From NCBI GenBank assembly GCA_020347685.1, contig CP070738.1:1762137-1803484 (forward strand): a stretch of 41,348 nt of DNA, in the 5' to 3' direction. How positions within the stretch are numbered: position 1 is the stretch's first letter; each line of letters starts with the position of its first letter. The notes under the pieces were generated by a model. It worked only from the letters and a program-made list of their open reading frames with translations, did not search any database and was not told the DNA's origin. Of the stretch, positions 8,378 through 16,797 are shown piece by piece. This stretch comes from Gammaproteobacteria bacterium. Lineage in GTDB: Bacteria; Pseudomonadota; Gammaproteobacteria; DSM-19610. Both the position numbers and the translations under genes were made by a program.

Positions 8378-8541
8378 CGCAGGGCATCCGGCCTGAACTT
8401 TGCCGCGCTGTCCGCTGCGCCGGGGCCAGTACAGCGCGGTCGAGTCGTGCTCCAGGGTAGCGGTGCCACCGGCAGGAAGCTGAAATTCGCCCCGGGCTGC
8501 CGGCGGAAACGTCGCCGAATTGTAGCGGGATGAGTTGGGTC

Positions 8542-9759
8542 TCAGTCCTCGAAGCGCTGGAAGATCAGCGTTGCATTGGTGCCGCCAAAGCCGAAACTGT
8601 TTGACATCACAGTGCGCAGGCCGGCGTTGTCCCGGCGTTCGCGCTGAATGGGAAAATCCTCAGCCGCGGGGTCGAGCTGCTGGATATTGGCGGATGCGCA
8701 GATAAAATCGTTTTCCAGCATCAGAAGAGAGTAGATTGCTTCATGAACGCCGGCAGCCCCCAGCGAGTGGCCGGACAGCGACTTGGTCGAACTCACTGGC
8801 GGTATGCTATCGCCGAACACCTGTTTGACGGCTTCCAGTTCGCGCACATCGCCCACCGGGGTGCTGGTACCGTGGGCGTTGATGTAATCGATGGATGCGT
8901 CGACGGTCGCCATGGCCTGCTGCATGCAACGCACCGCGCCTTCGCCGGACGGCTGAACCATGTCATAGCCGTCCGAGGTTGCGCCATAGCCAACGATCTC
9001 GGCGTAGATTTTCGCGCCCCGCGCTCTGGCCTGCTCCAGTTCCTCGAGCACCAGCATGCCCCCGCCACCGGCAATGACGAAGCCATCGCGCGTCGCGTCG
9101 TAGGCCCGTGAGGCGGTGGTGGGGGAATCATTGTACTTGGACGACAGCGCTCCCATGGCATCGAACAGCAGGGTAAGGCTCCAGTGCAATTCTTCCCCGC
9201 CGCCGGCGAAGACCCGGTCCTGTTTTCCATACTGGATCAGTTCGCAGGCATTGCCGATGCAGTGGGCACTGGTCGAACAGGCGGAACTTATGGAGTAGTT
9301 CACACCCTTGATTTTGTAGGCCGTGGACAGGCAGGCGGAATTGGTGCTGCCCATGGTGCGCGGCACCATGAACGGACCGACTTTCTTGGCACCTTTTTCA
9401 CGCAGCAGGTCGACAGCCAGCGTAACGTTCTGCGTCGAGGTGCCGCCGGAACCCGCGATCAGGCCGGTGCGCGGATTGGAGATTTCCTCTTCGCTCAGGC
9501 CGGCATCCTTGATCGCCTCCTGCATCGCAATGTAATTATATGCAGCGCTGTCGCCCATGAAACGGCGCAGCTTGCGGTCGATCAGGCTGTCCAGGTCGAT
9601 ATCGACAGACCCGTGAACATGGCTGCGAAATCCCAGTTCCTGGTACTCCGGGCAGAACACAATGCCTGATTTGCCCTGCTGCAGGGACTCGAGCACCTGT
9701 TGCTTGTTGATTCCGATACTGGCAGTAATGCCTATTCCGGTAACTACGACGCGCCGCAT
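8542..9759 (-). CDS. fabB: Beta-ketoacyl-ACP synthase I FabB
   Basis: This enzyme condenses malonyl-ACP with acyl-ACP in fatty acid elongation, and FabB-type enzymes are needed to extend the cis-unsaturated intermediate made by FabA. The protein is 405 aa (E. coli: 406). The active-site Cys is at residue 161 in [10 protein letters not shown], and the two catalytic His are in [11 protein letters not shown] and [15 protein letters not shown]. The C-terminal [10 protein letters not shown] loop is present. I chose the ATG at 9759 ([10 protein letters not shown]), which aligns with the family start; the 14-residue upstream extension is not family-like. It follows fabA by 10 bp, the usual fabA-fabB operon. 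Confidence 0.97.
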   Translation of the reverse strand: MRRVVVTGIGITASIGINKQQVLESLQQGKSGIVFCPEYQELGFRSHVHGSVDIDLDSLIDRKLRRFMGDSAAYNYIAMQEAIKDAGLSEEEISNPRTGLIAGSGGTSTQNVTLAVDLLREKGAKKVGPFMVPRTMGSTNSACLSTAYKIKGVNYSISSACSTSAHCIGNACELIQYGKQDRVFAGGGEELHWSLTLLFDAMGALSSKYNDSPTTASRAYDATRDGFVIAGGGGMLVLEELEQARARGAKIYAEIVGYGATSDGYDMVQPSGEGAVRCMQQAMATVDASIDYINAHGTSTPVGDVRELEAVKQVFGDSIPPVSSTKSLSGHSLGAAGVHEAIYSLLMLENDFICASANIQQLDPAAEDFPIQRERRDNAGLRTVMSNSFGFGGTNATLIFQRFED

Positions 9760-9769
9760 GCCTTGATTC

Positions 9770-10309
9770 CTAGAAGCTCTCAGTAGAAGTAAACAGACCA
9801 ACCCGCAGGCTCTTGGCGTGATAGATATCCTTGCCGTCGACCTGCATCAGGCCGTCCCCGATGCCCATAAACAGTTTGCGCTGGATGACACGTTTGATAT
9901 CTATCCGATAGGTCACCAGTTTGTTCTCCGGGGTAACCTGGCCCGAGTATTTCACTTCCCCGGCGCCCAGCGCGCGGCCGCGTCCCGGGCCTCCCAGCCA
10001 GCCGAGGTGGAAGCCGATCAGCTGCCACATGGCATCCAGGCCGAGGCAGCCGGGCATAACGGGATCCGACTCGAAATGGCAGCTGAAGAACCAGAGATCA
10101 GGTTTGATATCGAGTTCGGCGATGATCTCGCCCTTGCCGTGCGCGCCGCCTTCGCCGCTGATGTGCGCGATGCGGTCAAACATGAGCATGGGTGGGAGGG
10201 GCAGCCTGGCGTTGCCGGGGCCAAACAGCTCACCGTGGCCACACTGGAGGAGTTCCTGGTAGGAAAACTGGTTTTGTGCTTGCTGGGTCAAAATATCTGC
10301 CGTTGTCAT
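9770..10309 (-). CDS. fabA: 3-hydroxydecanoyl-ACP dehydratase/isomerase FabA
   Basis: FabA dehydrates 3-hydroxydecanoyl-ACP and isomerises trans-2- to cis-3-decenoyl-ACP, the branch point for unsaturated fatty acids without oxygen. The hot-dog fold core is highly conserved: [38 protein letters not shown] carrying the active-site His and Asp, [13 protein letters not shown], and GLFTSTESF at the end. From the ATG at 10309 the protein is 179 aa, near the usual 172; in-frame starts at 10321, 10330 and a TTG at 10336 are possible and no site has a good Shine-Dalgarno. A TAGAAT -10 box lies about 20-45 bp upstream of these starts. Confidence 0.96.
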   Translation of the reverse strand: MTTADILTQQAQNQFSYQELLQCGHGELFGPGNARLPLPPMLMFDRIAHISGEGGAHGKGEIIAELDIKPDLWFFSCHFESDPVMPGCLGLDAMWQLIGFHLGWLGGPGRGRALGAGEVKYSGQVTPENKLVTYRIDIKRVIQRKLFMGIGDGLMQVDGKDIYHAKSLRVGLFTSTESF

Positions 10310-10351
10310 GTGCTTGGCCATGGGCGTCATGGCCAATTGCCGAAGGCGCGT

Positions 10352-10380
10352 ATTCTAGCCGGTTGGATGGAATTTTTCAT
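10352..10380 (-). promoter_or_regulatory. Putative fabA promoter
   Basis: The minus strand carries TAGAAT (10357-10352), five of six matches to the sigma-70 -10 box, just upstream of fabA. Seventeen bases further is only a weak -35 (TGAAAA). I could not identify a FadR or FabR operator. Confidence 0.4.
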
Positions 10381-10444
10381 GGTGCAGGGGCAGGAAATTC
10401 GGTTTCCCCTGACCTGGATCAAACGGGAGCAGACCGGTTTACGT

Positions 10445-10927
10445 CTAATCGCGGAAATTGATGTACTGCAGGGGCAGGTCAATCGCGGCGCCCTTGAGCA
10501 AGGCAATAACCTTCTGGAGGTCATCCCGGTTCTTGCCGCTGACGCGCACCTTGTCGGCCTGCACGCTGGCCTGAACCTTGAGCTTGGCGTCTTTAACCAG
10601 CTTTACGATTTTCTTGGCGATATCCTGCGGAATGCCCTGTTGTACCCGCAAGGTCTGGCGTGCCTGGTTGATGGTGGTTTCCCGCTTGCCTTCCTCGATC
10701 GATCCAAGATCAATGCCGCGTTTGGCGAGCTTGAGGTGCAGAATATCCCTCACCTGATCGAGCTGAAATTCATTATCCGCCTGGATGGTGAGCTGGTCCT
10801 CGGACTGAACCACCCTGGCACTGGACCCCTTGAAGTCATAGCGGTTGCCGATTTCGCGGTTGGCCTGGTCAACCGCATTGCTAACCTCGTGCAGATCGAC
10901 TTCCGAAACAGTATCGAACGACGGCAT
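10445..10927 (-). CDS. yajQ: YajQ-family nucleotide-binding protein (UPF0234)
   Basis: A 160-aa protein matching the YajQ family over its full length: MPSFDTVSEVDLHEVSNAVD, REIGNRYDFKGS, and the long basic C-terminal half with KLVKDAKLKVQASVQADKVR and VSGKNRDDLQKVI. It forms two RRM-like halves. In Xanthomonas and Pseudomonas, members bind cyclic-di-GMP and act as transcriptional co-regulators; in other species they bind nucleotides or RNA. It lies upstream of fabA on the same strand with its own 100-bp spacer and downstream of a degenerate GGDEF gene, which makes a cyclic-di-GMP link attractive but unproven. Confidence 0.93.
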   Translation of the reverse strand: MPSFDTVSEVDLHEVSNAVDQANREIGNRYDFKGSSARVVQSEDQLTIQADNEFQLDQVRDILHLKLAKRGIDLGSIEEGKRETTINQARQTLRVQQGIPQDIAKKIVKLVKDAKLKVQASVQADKVRVSGKNRDDLQKVIALLKGAAIDLPLQYINFRD

Positions 10928-11106
10928 GGTCTAGAATTCCCCGCTGCTGCTCCCGTAGTACCCCGGCCTTTCCCGGACCGGGCTTATAGTACTTCAGACG
11001 CAGCGGGCCAATCCAGAACGCCGCTTGGAATTTCAGGTCGGCGTGCGGCAGCGGCGGGCAGCGAACCGGCGCGGAACAGGATCGATGCCTGCTCGGCCGA
11101 GCGATG

Positions 11107-12375
11107 TCAGCGGGAATGCAGGCTCTGAGCCGCACCGGTTGCGAGGTCCGCTGCAGATCGCTCTGCTTCGTCACCCTGCAGGGCGGTCTGCAGTTGCTCG
11201 AGGAGCGCGCGGTGCCGGTTATCTTGCGCGCGGTTCCATTCCTCGAACAGCGGCAGCGTTGCCCGGATCAATGCCGTCATGCGCCCGTCCGGTTGGCGGC
11301 CCATGGACAGCGCCTCGAGCGCATGCTGGACAGCGGCGATACTGGCCACCTGCGGGGGTGGGGGCTGGCGCGCGAGCGCCGCGGACTTGCTGCCCGGGTC
11401 TGCCGGCAGCGATGCCGGTGCTGTTGCGGCGCGTTTGTGCACTACGCAGTTGCCGCCGGCGTGCTGGGCGCTGCTTAGTTTTTCACTGGCATCGAACAGC
11501 AGTTCCTGGGGTTTTATGTCGGGGTGAATTAACGGGCACGATACTGCAATGCTGGTGGTAATCGAAAACGTATCGCCGGCGTTATCGAAAGTCTGGCTCT
11601 CGACGGTGGCTCGCAACTGTTCGGCAACCCGCCGGGCCCCGACCGGATTAGCGCACGGAAGCAGAATGGCGAAGGTGTCAAGTCCGATACGTGCAACAGT
11701 GTCCTCGCGCCTTCTGTCTGCGCACAGTATTTTCGCCAGCTGGCTCATAGCGCTTTCAGCTGCCTCCTTGCCCCGGCGCAGGAACAGTACTTTGTACCTG
11801 TCGATCTGTACCGCCAGTACGGCAAGCTCGGTTCGGTGCCTGACGGCATAGGAAAGCCCTTCTTCCAGATGTTCGAGAAAGGCGTGTTTATTGGCAAGGC
11901 CGGTCAGTGCGTCGAGGCTGTTCTGCTCTTCGAGCTGTTGCTTTCTCTCTTCGCTGTCCTGCAGCGCCTGCTGGGTACGCTGTTGTCTGGCTTGAGTCTG
12001 GGCTCGCGCGAGCAGCTGCACGGAGTCGAACGGTTTGGTGATGAAGTCACTTGCGCCGGCAGACAGCGCGGATTCTCTGCTGCCGTCGTCATCTTCGGCC
12101 CCGGTCACGATGATCACCGGGATGTTACTGATGCGCGGCTCTGCTGACTGCCGGATCTGCTTTACAAGTCCGAGGCCGTCAAGGTTCGGCATCGACAGGT
12201 CGGACATCACCAGGCCGATGCGGGACTCGTTCTGGAGCATCTCCCAGGCGATCTCTCCGTCCTCGGCTTCCAGTACCTCGAAATCATTTTTAAGGATTTT
12301 CCGTGCGGCTACCCGCATGAGTCGCGAGTCGTCCACGACCAGAATGATGGGTTTGTCTGTCATTGCGTCGGTCAT
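11107..12375 (-). CDS. Response regulator with degenerate GGDEF domain
   Basis: A 422-aa cytoplasmic protein. Residues 1-125 form a receiver domain with the DD pair in VVDDSRLMR, the phospho-acceptor Asp in VMSDLSMPNLDG and the Lys in FITKPF. A coiled-coil linker (about 130-155) leads to a GGDEF domain starting at DALTGLANKHAFLEHL. The catalytic signature is lost: the expected GG(D/E)EF reads GLDTF, and the metal/substrate segment normally D-x-F-K-x-x-N-D reads DRYKVLFL. It is therefore probably not a diguanylate cyclase. A Pro/Ala-rich linker and a helical C-terminal region follow. I chose ATG 12375, with AGGTG seven bases upstream; GTG 12384 is an alternative. Confidence 0.88.
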   Translation of the reverse strand: MTDAMTDKPIILVVDDSRLMRVAARKILKNDFEVLEAEDGEIAWEMLQNESRIGLVMSDLSMPNLDGLGLVKQIRQSAEPRISNIPVIIVTGAEDDDGSRESALSAGASDFITKPFDSVQLLARAQTQARQQRTQQALQDSEERKQQLEEQNSLDALTGLANKHAFLEHLEEGLSYAVRHRTELAVLAVQIDRYKVLFLRRGKEAAESAMSQLAKILCADRRREDTVARIGLDTFAILLPCANPVGARRVAEQLRATVESQTFDNAGDTFSITTSIAVSCPLIHPDIKPQELLFDASEKLSSAQHAGGNCVVHKRAATAPASLPADPGSKSAALARQPPPPQVASIAAVQHALEALSMGRQPDGRMTALIRATLPLFEEWNRAQDNRHRALLEQLQTALQGDEAERSAADLATGAAQSLHSR

Positions 12376-13334
12376 CAGCGGCACCTGACCTGGGGTTTAC
12401 ATTAATAAGGAGTGTCGGCGCGCCTTGTCCAATCTTTAACAATGTGTTGTTTGAACAGGGAATTTGGGCGCGAAGCCCGGGTCGATAACGGAAGGTGCGT
12501 TGGCCGTTCGGGTTGTCGGCCCGACGCGCACGCGTTACTGGGGCCGGGCTGCGCTGCAACGTCCCCGGCAGCGCCGTGGCCGGGGTTCAGTGCAGATCCT
12601 ATACGACCGTCGCGGCCGTGCCCCGATGAACAGTCTTTTCACCCTTGCCCCTCGAGGTGCTGAGCAGCGCGCTTCGCGGTGAGGCCTGAAACACAGCACT
12701 GCAACTGGCGGACCGGCAAGCTGCCTTGTGGCCTGATGCGCACCACCTCGCGGAAGCACGCTATGAAGTCGTGCTGCACGCGGTCAATGCGCGTCCCACG
12801 TTGTGGTGAGGTTGGTCACGGTTGTTCCGATCGTCAGCGGGCACAAGCCTCGCGTCGCGTCAAACCAGCTCGCCGGGGTGCGCTGCGCGAGCGCGCAAGG
12901 CATGCTCCGGAGCCTGTCTTTTCAGTGCCTGGCGGGCCTGCCACGCTGCGTCTGGGGCTCGCCCGACAAAGCGTATCAGCGTGGCGGCCGATTCAGCGTT
13001 AGGCAGACCAGCACCGGGGCATGCCTTGCCGGTGACCTGTTTTGTGCAGGCGTTATCGACAGGCAGTCGAACACGGCTGTGCCCGAATACTGTCGGGGGA
13101 AGCGCGGAAACTGCGCTAGCGATGGGGCGGCCGGTTTAGGATATGCACAGCGAGTCCTTAGCAAGCTTCTCGCAACGCAGGCCGCGCGCATCCGAAGCCG
13201 CCGCGCGGCAGCGATCCACGCCCGCCGTGAGTAACCCCGGCGTGGCCGGCGCCGGGCCTGATACAGCCTTGTCTGACCTTTGGTGCGCTATAGAAATATA
13301 TTTATAAATCAATGGCATATAAGGTACGCGAAGG
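12376..13334. other. Gene-free GC-rich kilobase with several inverted repeats
   Basis: I find no convincing gene here. Short open frames (for example plus-strand 12803-13234) have no family signature, no good ribosome site and unusual composition. The stretch contains several exact hairpins: GCGCTGC arms at 12551/12568, GCCACGCTG arms at 12940-12948 and 12977-12985, CACCGG arms at 13012/13029, and CCCGGCG arms at 13236/13250. An AT-rich run (13285-13322) closes it, just before a two-way terminator. Signatures of tmRNA, RNase P RNA and SRP RNA were looked for by eye and not found. It could hold a structured non-coding RNA or a decayed gene. The promoter of the response regulator lies at its left edge (TTGGAC around 12430, TTATTA around 12405, minus strand). 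Confidence 0.5.
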
Positions 13335-13364
13335 CAAAAAAAGGCCTGCTTGCGCAGGCCTTTT
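13335..13364 (-). terminator. Bidirectional intrinsic terminator
   Basis: Nine-base arms AAGGCCTGC (13341-13349) and GCAGGCCTT (13354-13362) pair around a 4-base loop. The minus strand then runs into seven U, ending the histone-like transcript. The plus strand has TTTTGT after the hairpin and may end a transcript coming from the gene-free region. Confidence 0.88.
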
Positions 13365-13382
13365 GTATGGCCATGAAGTCGG

Positions 13383-13685
13383 TTAGCGACGTGCTTTCTT
13401 CTTCGTGGCCTTCTTCTTCGCTACCTTTTTCTTGGTAACTTTTTTCTTGGCAACTTTTCTCTTCGGAGCTGCCTTCTTCTTGGTTACCTTTTTCTTGGTA
13501 ACTTTTCTCTTCGGAGCTGCCTTCTTCTTGGTTACCTTTTTCTTGGTAACTTTTTTCTTCGCTACCTTTCTCTTCGGAGCTGCTTTCTTCTTTGCTACCT
13601 TTCTCTTCGGAGCTGCTTTCTTCTTCGCTACCGCCTTCTTCTTCGCGGTAGTCTTACGCTTAACTGTCTTCTTCCTTACTGCCAT
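13383..13685 (-). CDS. Lysine-rich histone H1/AlgP-like repeat protein
   Basis: A 100-aa, extremely basic protein made almost only of Lys, Ala, Val, Thr, Arg and Pro. After a 23-residue lead it is built from hexads AAPKRK (four copies) separated by 1, 3, 2 and 4 pentads of the type VAKKK or VTKKK, ending in ARR. Such tails resemble eukaryotic histone H1 and bacterial AlgP/HctB/BpH1-type proteins, which bind DNA non-specifically and condense the nucleoid. There is no folded domain. A near-ideal AGGAGGT site lies six to seven bases upstream of the ATG, and a strong terminator follows the stop, so the gene is monocistronic and probably well expressed. A nucleoid role is inferred from composition. 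Confidence 0.87.
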   Translation of the reverse strand: MAVRKKTVKRKTTAKKKAVAKKKAAPKRKVAKKKAAPKRKVAKKKVTKKKVTKKKAAPKRKVTKKKVTKKKAAPKRKVAKKKVTKKKVAKKKATKKKARR

Positions 13686-14039
13686 GAGGATACCTCCTTC
13701 AAGTACTATGGTTCGCGCAACGTAACGGCGTTTGCAAACAGAACTTTAAACAAAAAAGAATAAATTACAACACCTAGGTTACGTTTCGCTCTATGATTCC
13801 TGTGTAAGTGCATGCTGCCGGCGAGCCGTGCATCACTGGTCGGCATCGTTTCGTTTCGGCGCACAGAATTTTCATACATGCATTTCGCAGCTAAATAGCA
13901 GTGTTTCGTGAACATGATGCGTTGTCTGTTAGGGTGCCGCTGGGGGGTTGTTCTGGACCCTGCCGAGCAGGTTTTAGTCTGCCAACAGAGAGTAAAAAAT
14001 TTTTCAAAAAGATGAAAAAATTCTGCTTCGAGGCTGATA
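13686..14039. other. Divergent intergenic region, histone-like gene / yihY
   Basis: This 354-bp spacer separates two divergent genes. On the minus strand, TTGTAA (13770-13765) and TAAAGT (13748-13743) with a 16-base spacer form a plausible promoter for the histone-like gene. On the plus side there is a small hairpin CCTGC-CGA-GCAGG followed by TTTTAG near 13960-13980, and A/T tracts at 13995-14025 just before yihY. I see no gene in it. Confidence 0.45.
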
Positions 14040-15434
14040 ATGCACGTAACGATCGTTGCATGTGCGCAACAAATGAAGACGGGACTTCATGCTATGAATA
14101 ATGCAATTCTGGACCTCTATGAACAGGCTGCACAGTGGTTGTGGAAGGACGAACTGCGCACCTTGTCCGCTCCGCGCAGGTCGGTCATTGCTTCAGTTCG
14201 TGTGCTCGTTGTGCTGGCAAGGCAGTTGCTCGGCGGACAACTCAACCTGCGTGCCATGAGTCTGGTTTACACCACCCTGCTATCGGTTGTTCCGTTGCTC
14301 GCCGTCAGCTTCTCGGTCTTGAAGGGCTTCGGTGTGCATAATCAACTGGAACCGGTACTGCTTAACTTTCTCGCCCCGCTGGGTGCCAAGGGTGTTGAGG
14401 TCTCGAACAACATCATCGGTTTTGTTGAGAACGTGAAGGTAGGCGTGCTTGGCTCTCTGGGCCTGGTGTTCCTTCTTTATACTGTTGTTTCTCTTACACA
14501 AAAAGTTGAATCCTCATTCAATTTCGTGTGGCAGGTTGAGCGGCTGCGAGCACTGGCGCAGCGGTTTTCCAGCTACCTGACCGTGATTCTGGTGGGCCCG
14601 GTGCTCATGTTCACAGCCCTTGGTGTAACGGCTACGGTCATGAACACAAGCCTGGTTCAATATCTGATCAGTGTGAAACCTCTCGGCGAGGTTATTGTGC
14701 TGGGTAGCAGGCTGATTCCCTATTTGCTGGTAATCGCTGCGTTCACCTTTATCTATATGTTCATTCCCAATACCCGGGTGAAGCTGCTTCCGGCTGTCGT
14801 CGGCGGTGTAGTGGCCGGTGTGCTCTGGCAGACCAGTGGCTGGGCGTTTGCGGCCTTTGTCGCTACATCCACCAATTACGCGGCGATCTATTCCGGTTTC
14901 GCCATCCTGATCCTGCTGCTGATATGGCTTTACCTCAGCTGGATGATTCTCCTGCTGGGAGCACAGGTCGCGTTTTATGTGCAGCATCCCCAATATGTGA
15001 CCCGGGAGCCGGTACGTTTCGATCTGAGCAATCGATTGCGCGAACGACTCGCCCTGCAGCTGATGTTCATGGTGGCGGACCACCATCTCAACGGTCGGGA
15101 ACCCTGGACGCTGGATGCCTTCGCGCAGCATCTCGGGCTCCCCATGCAGCCAGTCAACCAGGTGTTGCGGCTGATGATGGATACCGGCTTCGTTGCCGAG
15201 ACCAATGACGAGCCGCCTGCTTACCTGCCAAGACGGGACATCGAGACGATTGCCCTCGCAGACTTGCTCGACGTGGTGCGCAGCGCGGGCGAGAGCCGCC
15301 TGTTAACAGTGAAAAGCCTGCCTCACCAGGATCAGGTCGAGGATGCGATGGAATCGGTAAGGCGCGCGGTACAGCAGCAGCTGGGCGCGCGAACCCTGAG
15401 GGATCTGGTGGTGCAAGAGACCGCGGTTACCTAG
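14040..15434 (+). CDS. yihY: YihY/BrkB-family inner-membrane protein
   Basis: A 464-aa protein of the YihY/virulence factor BrkB family (UPF0761). The N-terminal 310 residues hold about six membrane helices, with the family segments LRAMSLVYTTLLSVVPLLAV, YLISVKPLGE, FIPNTRVKLLPAVVGGVVAG, and YAAIYSGFAILILLLIWLYLSW then LLLGAQVAFY. A C-terminal soluble extension (about 325-464) resembles a winged-helix domain, as in longer members of the family. Function is unproven; the old RNase BN claim for it was withdrawn. Start 14040 has GAGG seven bases upstream; ATGs at 14073 and 14094 (MNNAILDLYE) are alternatives. Its last 8 bp overlap the convergent next gene. Confidence 0.92.
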   Translation: MHVTIVACAQQMKTGLHAMNNAILDLYEQAAQWLWKDELRTLSAPRRSVIASVRVLVVLARQLLGGQLNLRAMSLVYTTLLSVVPLLAVSFSVLKGFGVHNQLEPVLLNFLAPLGAKGVEVSNNIIGFVENVKVGVLGSLGLVFLLYTVVSLTQKVESSFNFVWQVERLRALAQRFSSYLTVILVGPVLMFTALGVTATVMNTSLVQYLISVKPLGEVIVLGSRLIPYLLVIAAFTFIYMFIPNTRVKLLPAVVGGVVAGVLWQTSGWAFAAFVATSTNYAAIYSGFAILILLLIWLYLSWMILLLGAQVAFYVQHPQYVTREPVRFDLSNRLRERLALQLMFMVADHHLNGREPWTLDAFAQHLGLPMQPVNQVLRLMMDTGFVAETNDEPPAYLPRRDIETIALADLLDVVRSAGESRLLTVKSLPHQDQVEDAMESVRRAVQQQLGARTLRDLVVQETAVT

Positions 15435-15981
15435 CGGCGATGCGTGCCTGTTGCGGCGGTAATATGCCCTGACCCTGTCGGTAGGCGATCGGCTGTCCGG
15501 CCGGCCTGATGGTTATCCAGTCCGGCAGATGCCGGCTCATCTCCAGGAAGAAGCCGGCCCGTGTCACCTGGTCGCAGGCTATGTTGTTCGGCTGCCTGAT
15601 GGCCCGGTAGATCCAGGATCGAGCCTGTGGTGTGGCGGGTTCGGGCACCTCGAGTTGTGGCCCGTACTGAAGCAACAGCGTGCCGTTGGGGGTCCACTGA
15701 CCGGCGCAAAGCGCCTGTTGCGTGCGTCGTCTCGCGTCATGCAGCGCGATATTGACCTCGGCGAGTACTACGGAGGCGAGCGGCGCCTGCTCTCGCGGTA
15801 CCATCGCAATCACTTCGTCGTAGTCCTGTTGACTGGGCCACCGGTTGCTGTCGGCAACAGGCTGCTCCAGGGCGGTTGCCGTCGCTGCAGTGGCTGGCGG
15901 GGCGGTATCGGCGCAAACGGCAGAACCCGCCGGCAGGACCAGCAGGATGCAGTGGATACCGCGTAACAGAAGTGGCGCCAT
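15427..15981 (-). CDS. Secreted hypothetical protein
   Basis: A 184-aa protein with a signal peptide (LLLRGIHCILLVLPAGSAVCA, cleavage near CADTAPP), then an Ala/Thr/Pro-rich linker and a folded region from about residue 45. It contains a helix with DYDEVIAMVPREQAPLASVV, and two Cys (in QALCAGQW and NIACDQVTR) that could form a disulfide in the periplasm. The C-terminal part has WITIRPAGQPIAYRQGQGIL. I do not recognise the family. It is convergent with yihY and divergent from the thioredoxin-like gene, so it is a single gene. The stop overlaps the end of yihY on the opposite strand. Confidence 0.68.
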   Translation of the reverse strand: MAPLLLRGIHCILLVLPAGSAVCADTAPPATAATATALEQPVADSNRWPSQQDYDEVIAMVPREQAPLASVVLAEVNIALHDARRRTQQALCAGQWTPNGTLLLQYGPQLEVPEPATPQARSWIYRAIRQPNNIACDQVTRAGFFLEMSRHLPDWITIRPAGQPIAYRQGQGILPPQQARIAAR

Positions 15982-16060
15982 GATGTTTGGGTCCTCGGCT
16001 GTCTAACAGATTAGGGTGCCGTGCCGCTAGAAACCGTGAACCAGTAGGCAGATCACTCCC

Positions 16061-16585
16061 ATGAGCCGGCCCGAACCACAAAACAAACACCCAGCAAAGC
16101 GACACCTGCTGCGCTGGATTGTGACAGGAGTGCTGCTGGCCGGGCTGCTTCTCGCCCTGCACGGATACCAGACTCGCGGCGTCGCCCGTGGGCTGGCGCC
16201 CGAGTTCCAAGGCCGGCTGCTGGACGGGCAACCGGTTTCCATGCAGGCTTTTCGTGGACGGCCTGTGTTGCTGCATTTCTGGGCGAGCTGGTGCCCGGTG
16301 TGCGCCCTGCAGCAGGCCAGTATCGATCGAATCGCCCGGGATCACGCGGTATTGACGGTCGCGCTGGATGATGCCGCTACGGAAGAGATACGCGAATGGA
16401 TGCGGAGCAGGGGTGTCGCCTATCCCGTGCTACATGATGCGCAGGGACGGATTGCCGGTCGGTTCGGCGTACGCGGGGTGCCGACCAGCGTGGTTATCGA
16501 TGCGCGCGGGGAGATCCGTTTTGTCGAGGTGGGATACACTAGCGAGGCGGGGTTACGTTTACGTCTGTGGTGGGTCGATTCATGA
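16061..16585 (+). CDS. Membrane-anchored TlpA/ScsD-like thiol-disulfide oxidoreductase
   Basis: A 174-aa protein with a single N-terminal membrane segment (about residues 18-35) and a periplasmic thioredoxin-fold domain. The redox motif WCPVC has its cysteines at 78 and 81, and the cis-Pro loop reads GVPTSVVI. The GRPVLLHFWASWCP context is typical of TlpA/ResA/ScsD proteins, which reduce or isomerise disulfides outside the cytoplasm, for cytochrome c maturation or copper tolerance. No CcmG-specific feature is seen. The stop codon overlaps the next start (ATGA), so a 64-aa protein is co-translated with it. Confidence 0.9.
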   Translation: MSRPEPQNKHPAKRHLLRWIVTGVLLAGLLLALHGYQTRGVARGLAPEFQGRLLDGQPVSMQAFRGRPVLLHFWASWCPVCALQQASIDRIARDHAVLTVALDDAATEEIREWMRSRGVAYPVLHDAQGRIAGRFGVRGVPTSVVIDARGEIRFVEVGYTSEAGLRLRLWWVDS

Positions 16586-16776
16586 ACAGTCTGCAGCCCG
16601 AAGTCGAACAGGCGGTCGACGCCATCTGTGCGTTGGGCTGCACCGTGGTGAGTGACTACATTAGGGCGCTTCAGCAGGCGCAGTCGCGGCCCGAGTACCA
16701 GTCGCTTGACCCGCAACAACGCGCCAGCCTGCTGCGCGAGCTGCAGTCTATCATGGCGGTGTATGACGAAAGGTAG
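16582..16776 (+). CDS. Small conserved-looking protein, coupled to the thioredoxin-like gene
   Basis: A 64-aa soluble, mostly helical protein starting MNSLQPEVEQ and containing DAICALGCTVVSDYI, with two Cys, and ending in LRELQSIMAVYDER. The start overlaps the TlpA-like stop by 4 bp, which fixes it; a GTG five codons upstream is less likely. I do not know its function. The two Cys are spaced by four residues (CALGC) rather than as a CxxC motif. Its protein-like composition and coupled start support it as a real gene. Confidence 0.72.
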   Translation: MNSLQPEVEQAVDAICALGCTVVSDYIRALQQAQSRPEYQSLDPQQRASLLRELQSIMAVYDER

Positions 16777-16797
16777 GGGAAGCGCCGCTGCGCCGGG

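Noticed and set aside
9818-11128. 436-codon plus-strand ORF
   Set aside because: It lies antisense across fabA and yajQ, both certain genes, and has no family signature. High GC content produces such long shadow frames.
12803-13234. 143-codon plus-strand ORF in the gene-free region
   Set aside because: No ribosome site, no family pattern, and frame-to-frame composition does not favour it over the overlapping frames.
13383-13685. Regularly repeated sequence considered as a CRISPR-like or satellite array
   Set aside because: Units are 15-18 bp, in frame and encode a known protein type; there are no unique spacers.
13405-13725. Phe/Leu-rich plus-strand ORF that looks like a membrane protein
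   Set aside because: It is simply the complement of the Lys/Ala repeat gene; the minus strand has the strong ribosome site and terminator.
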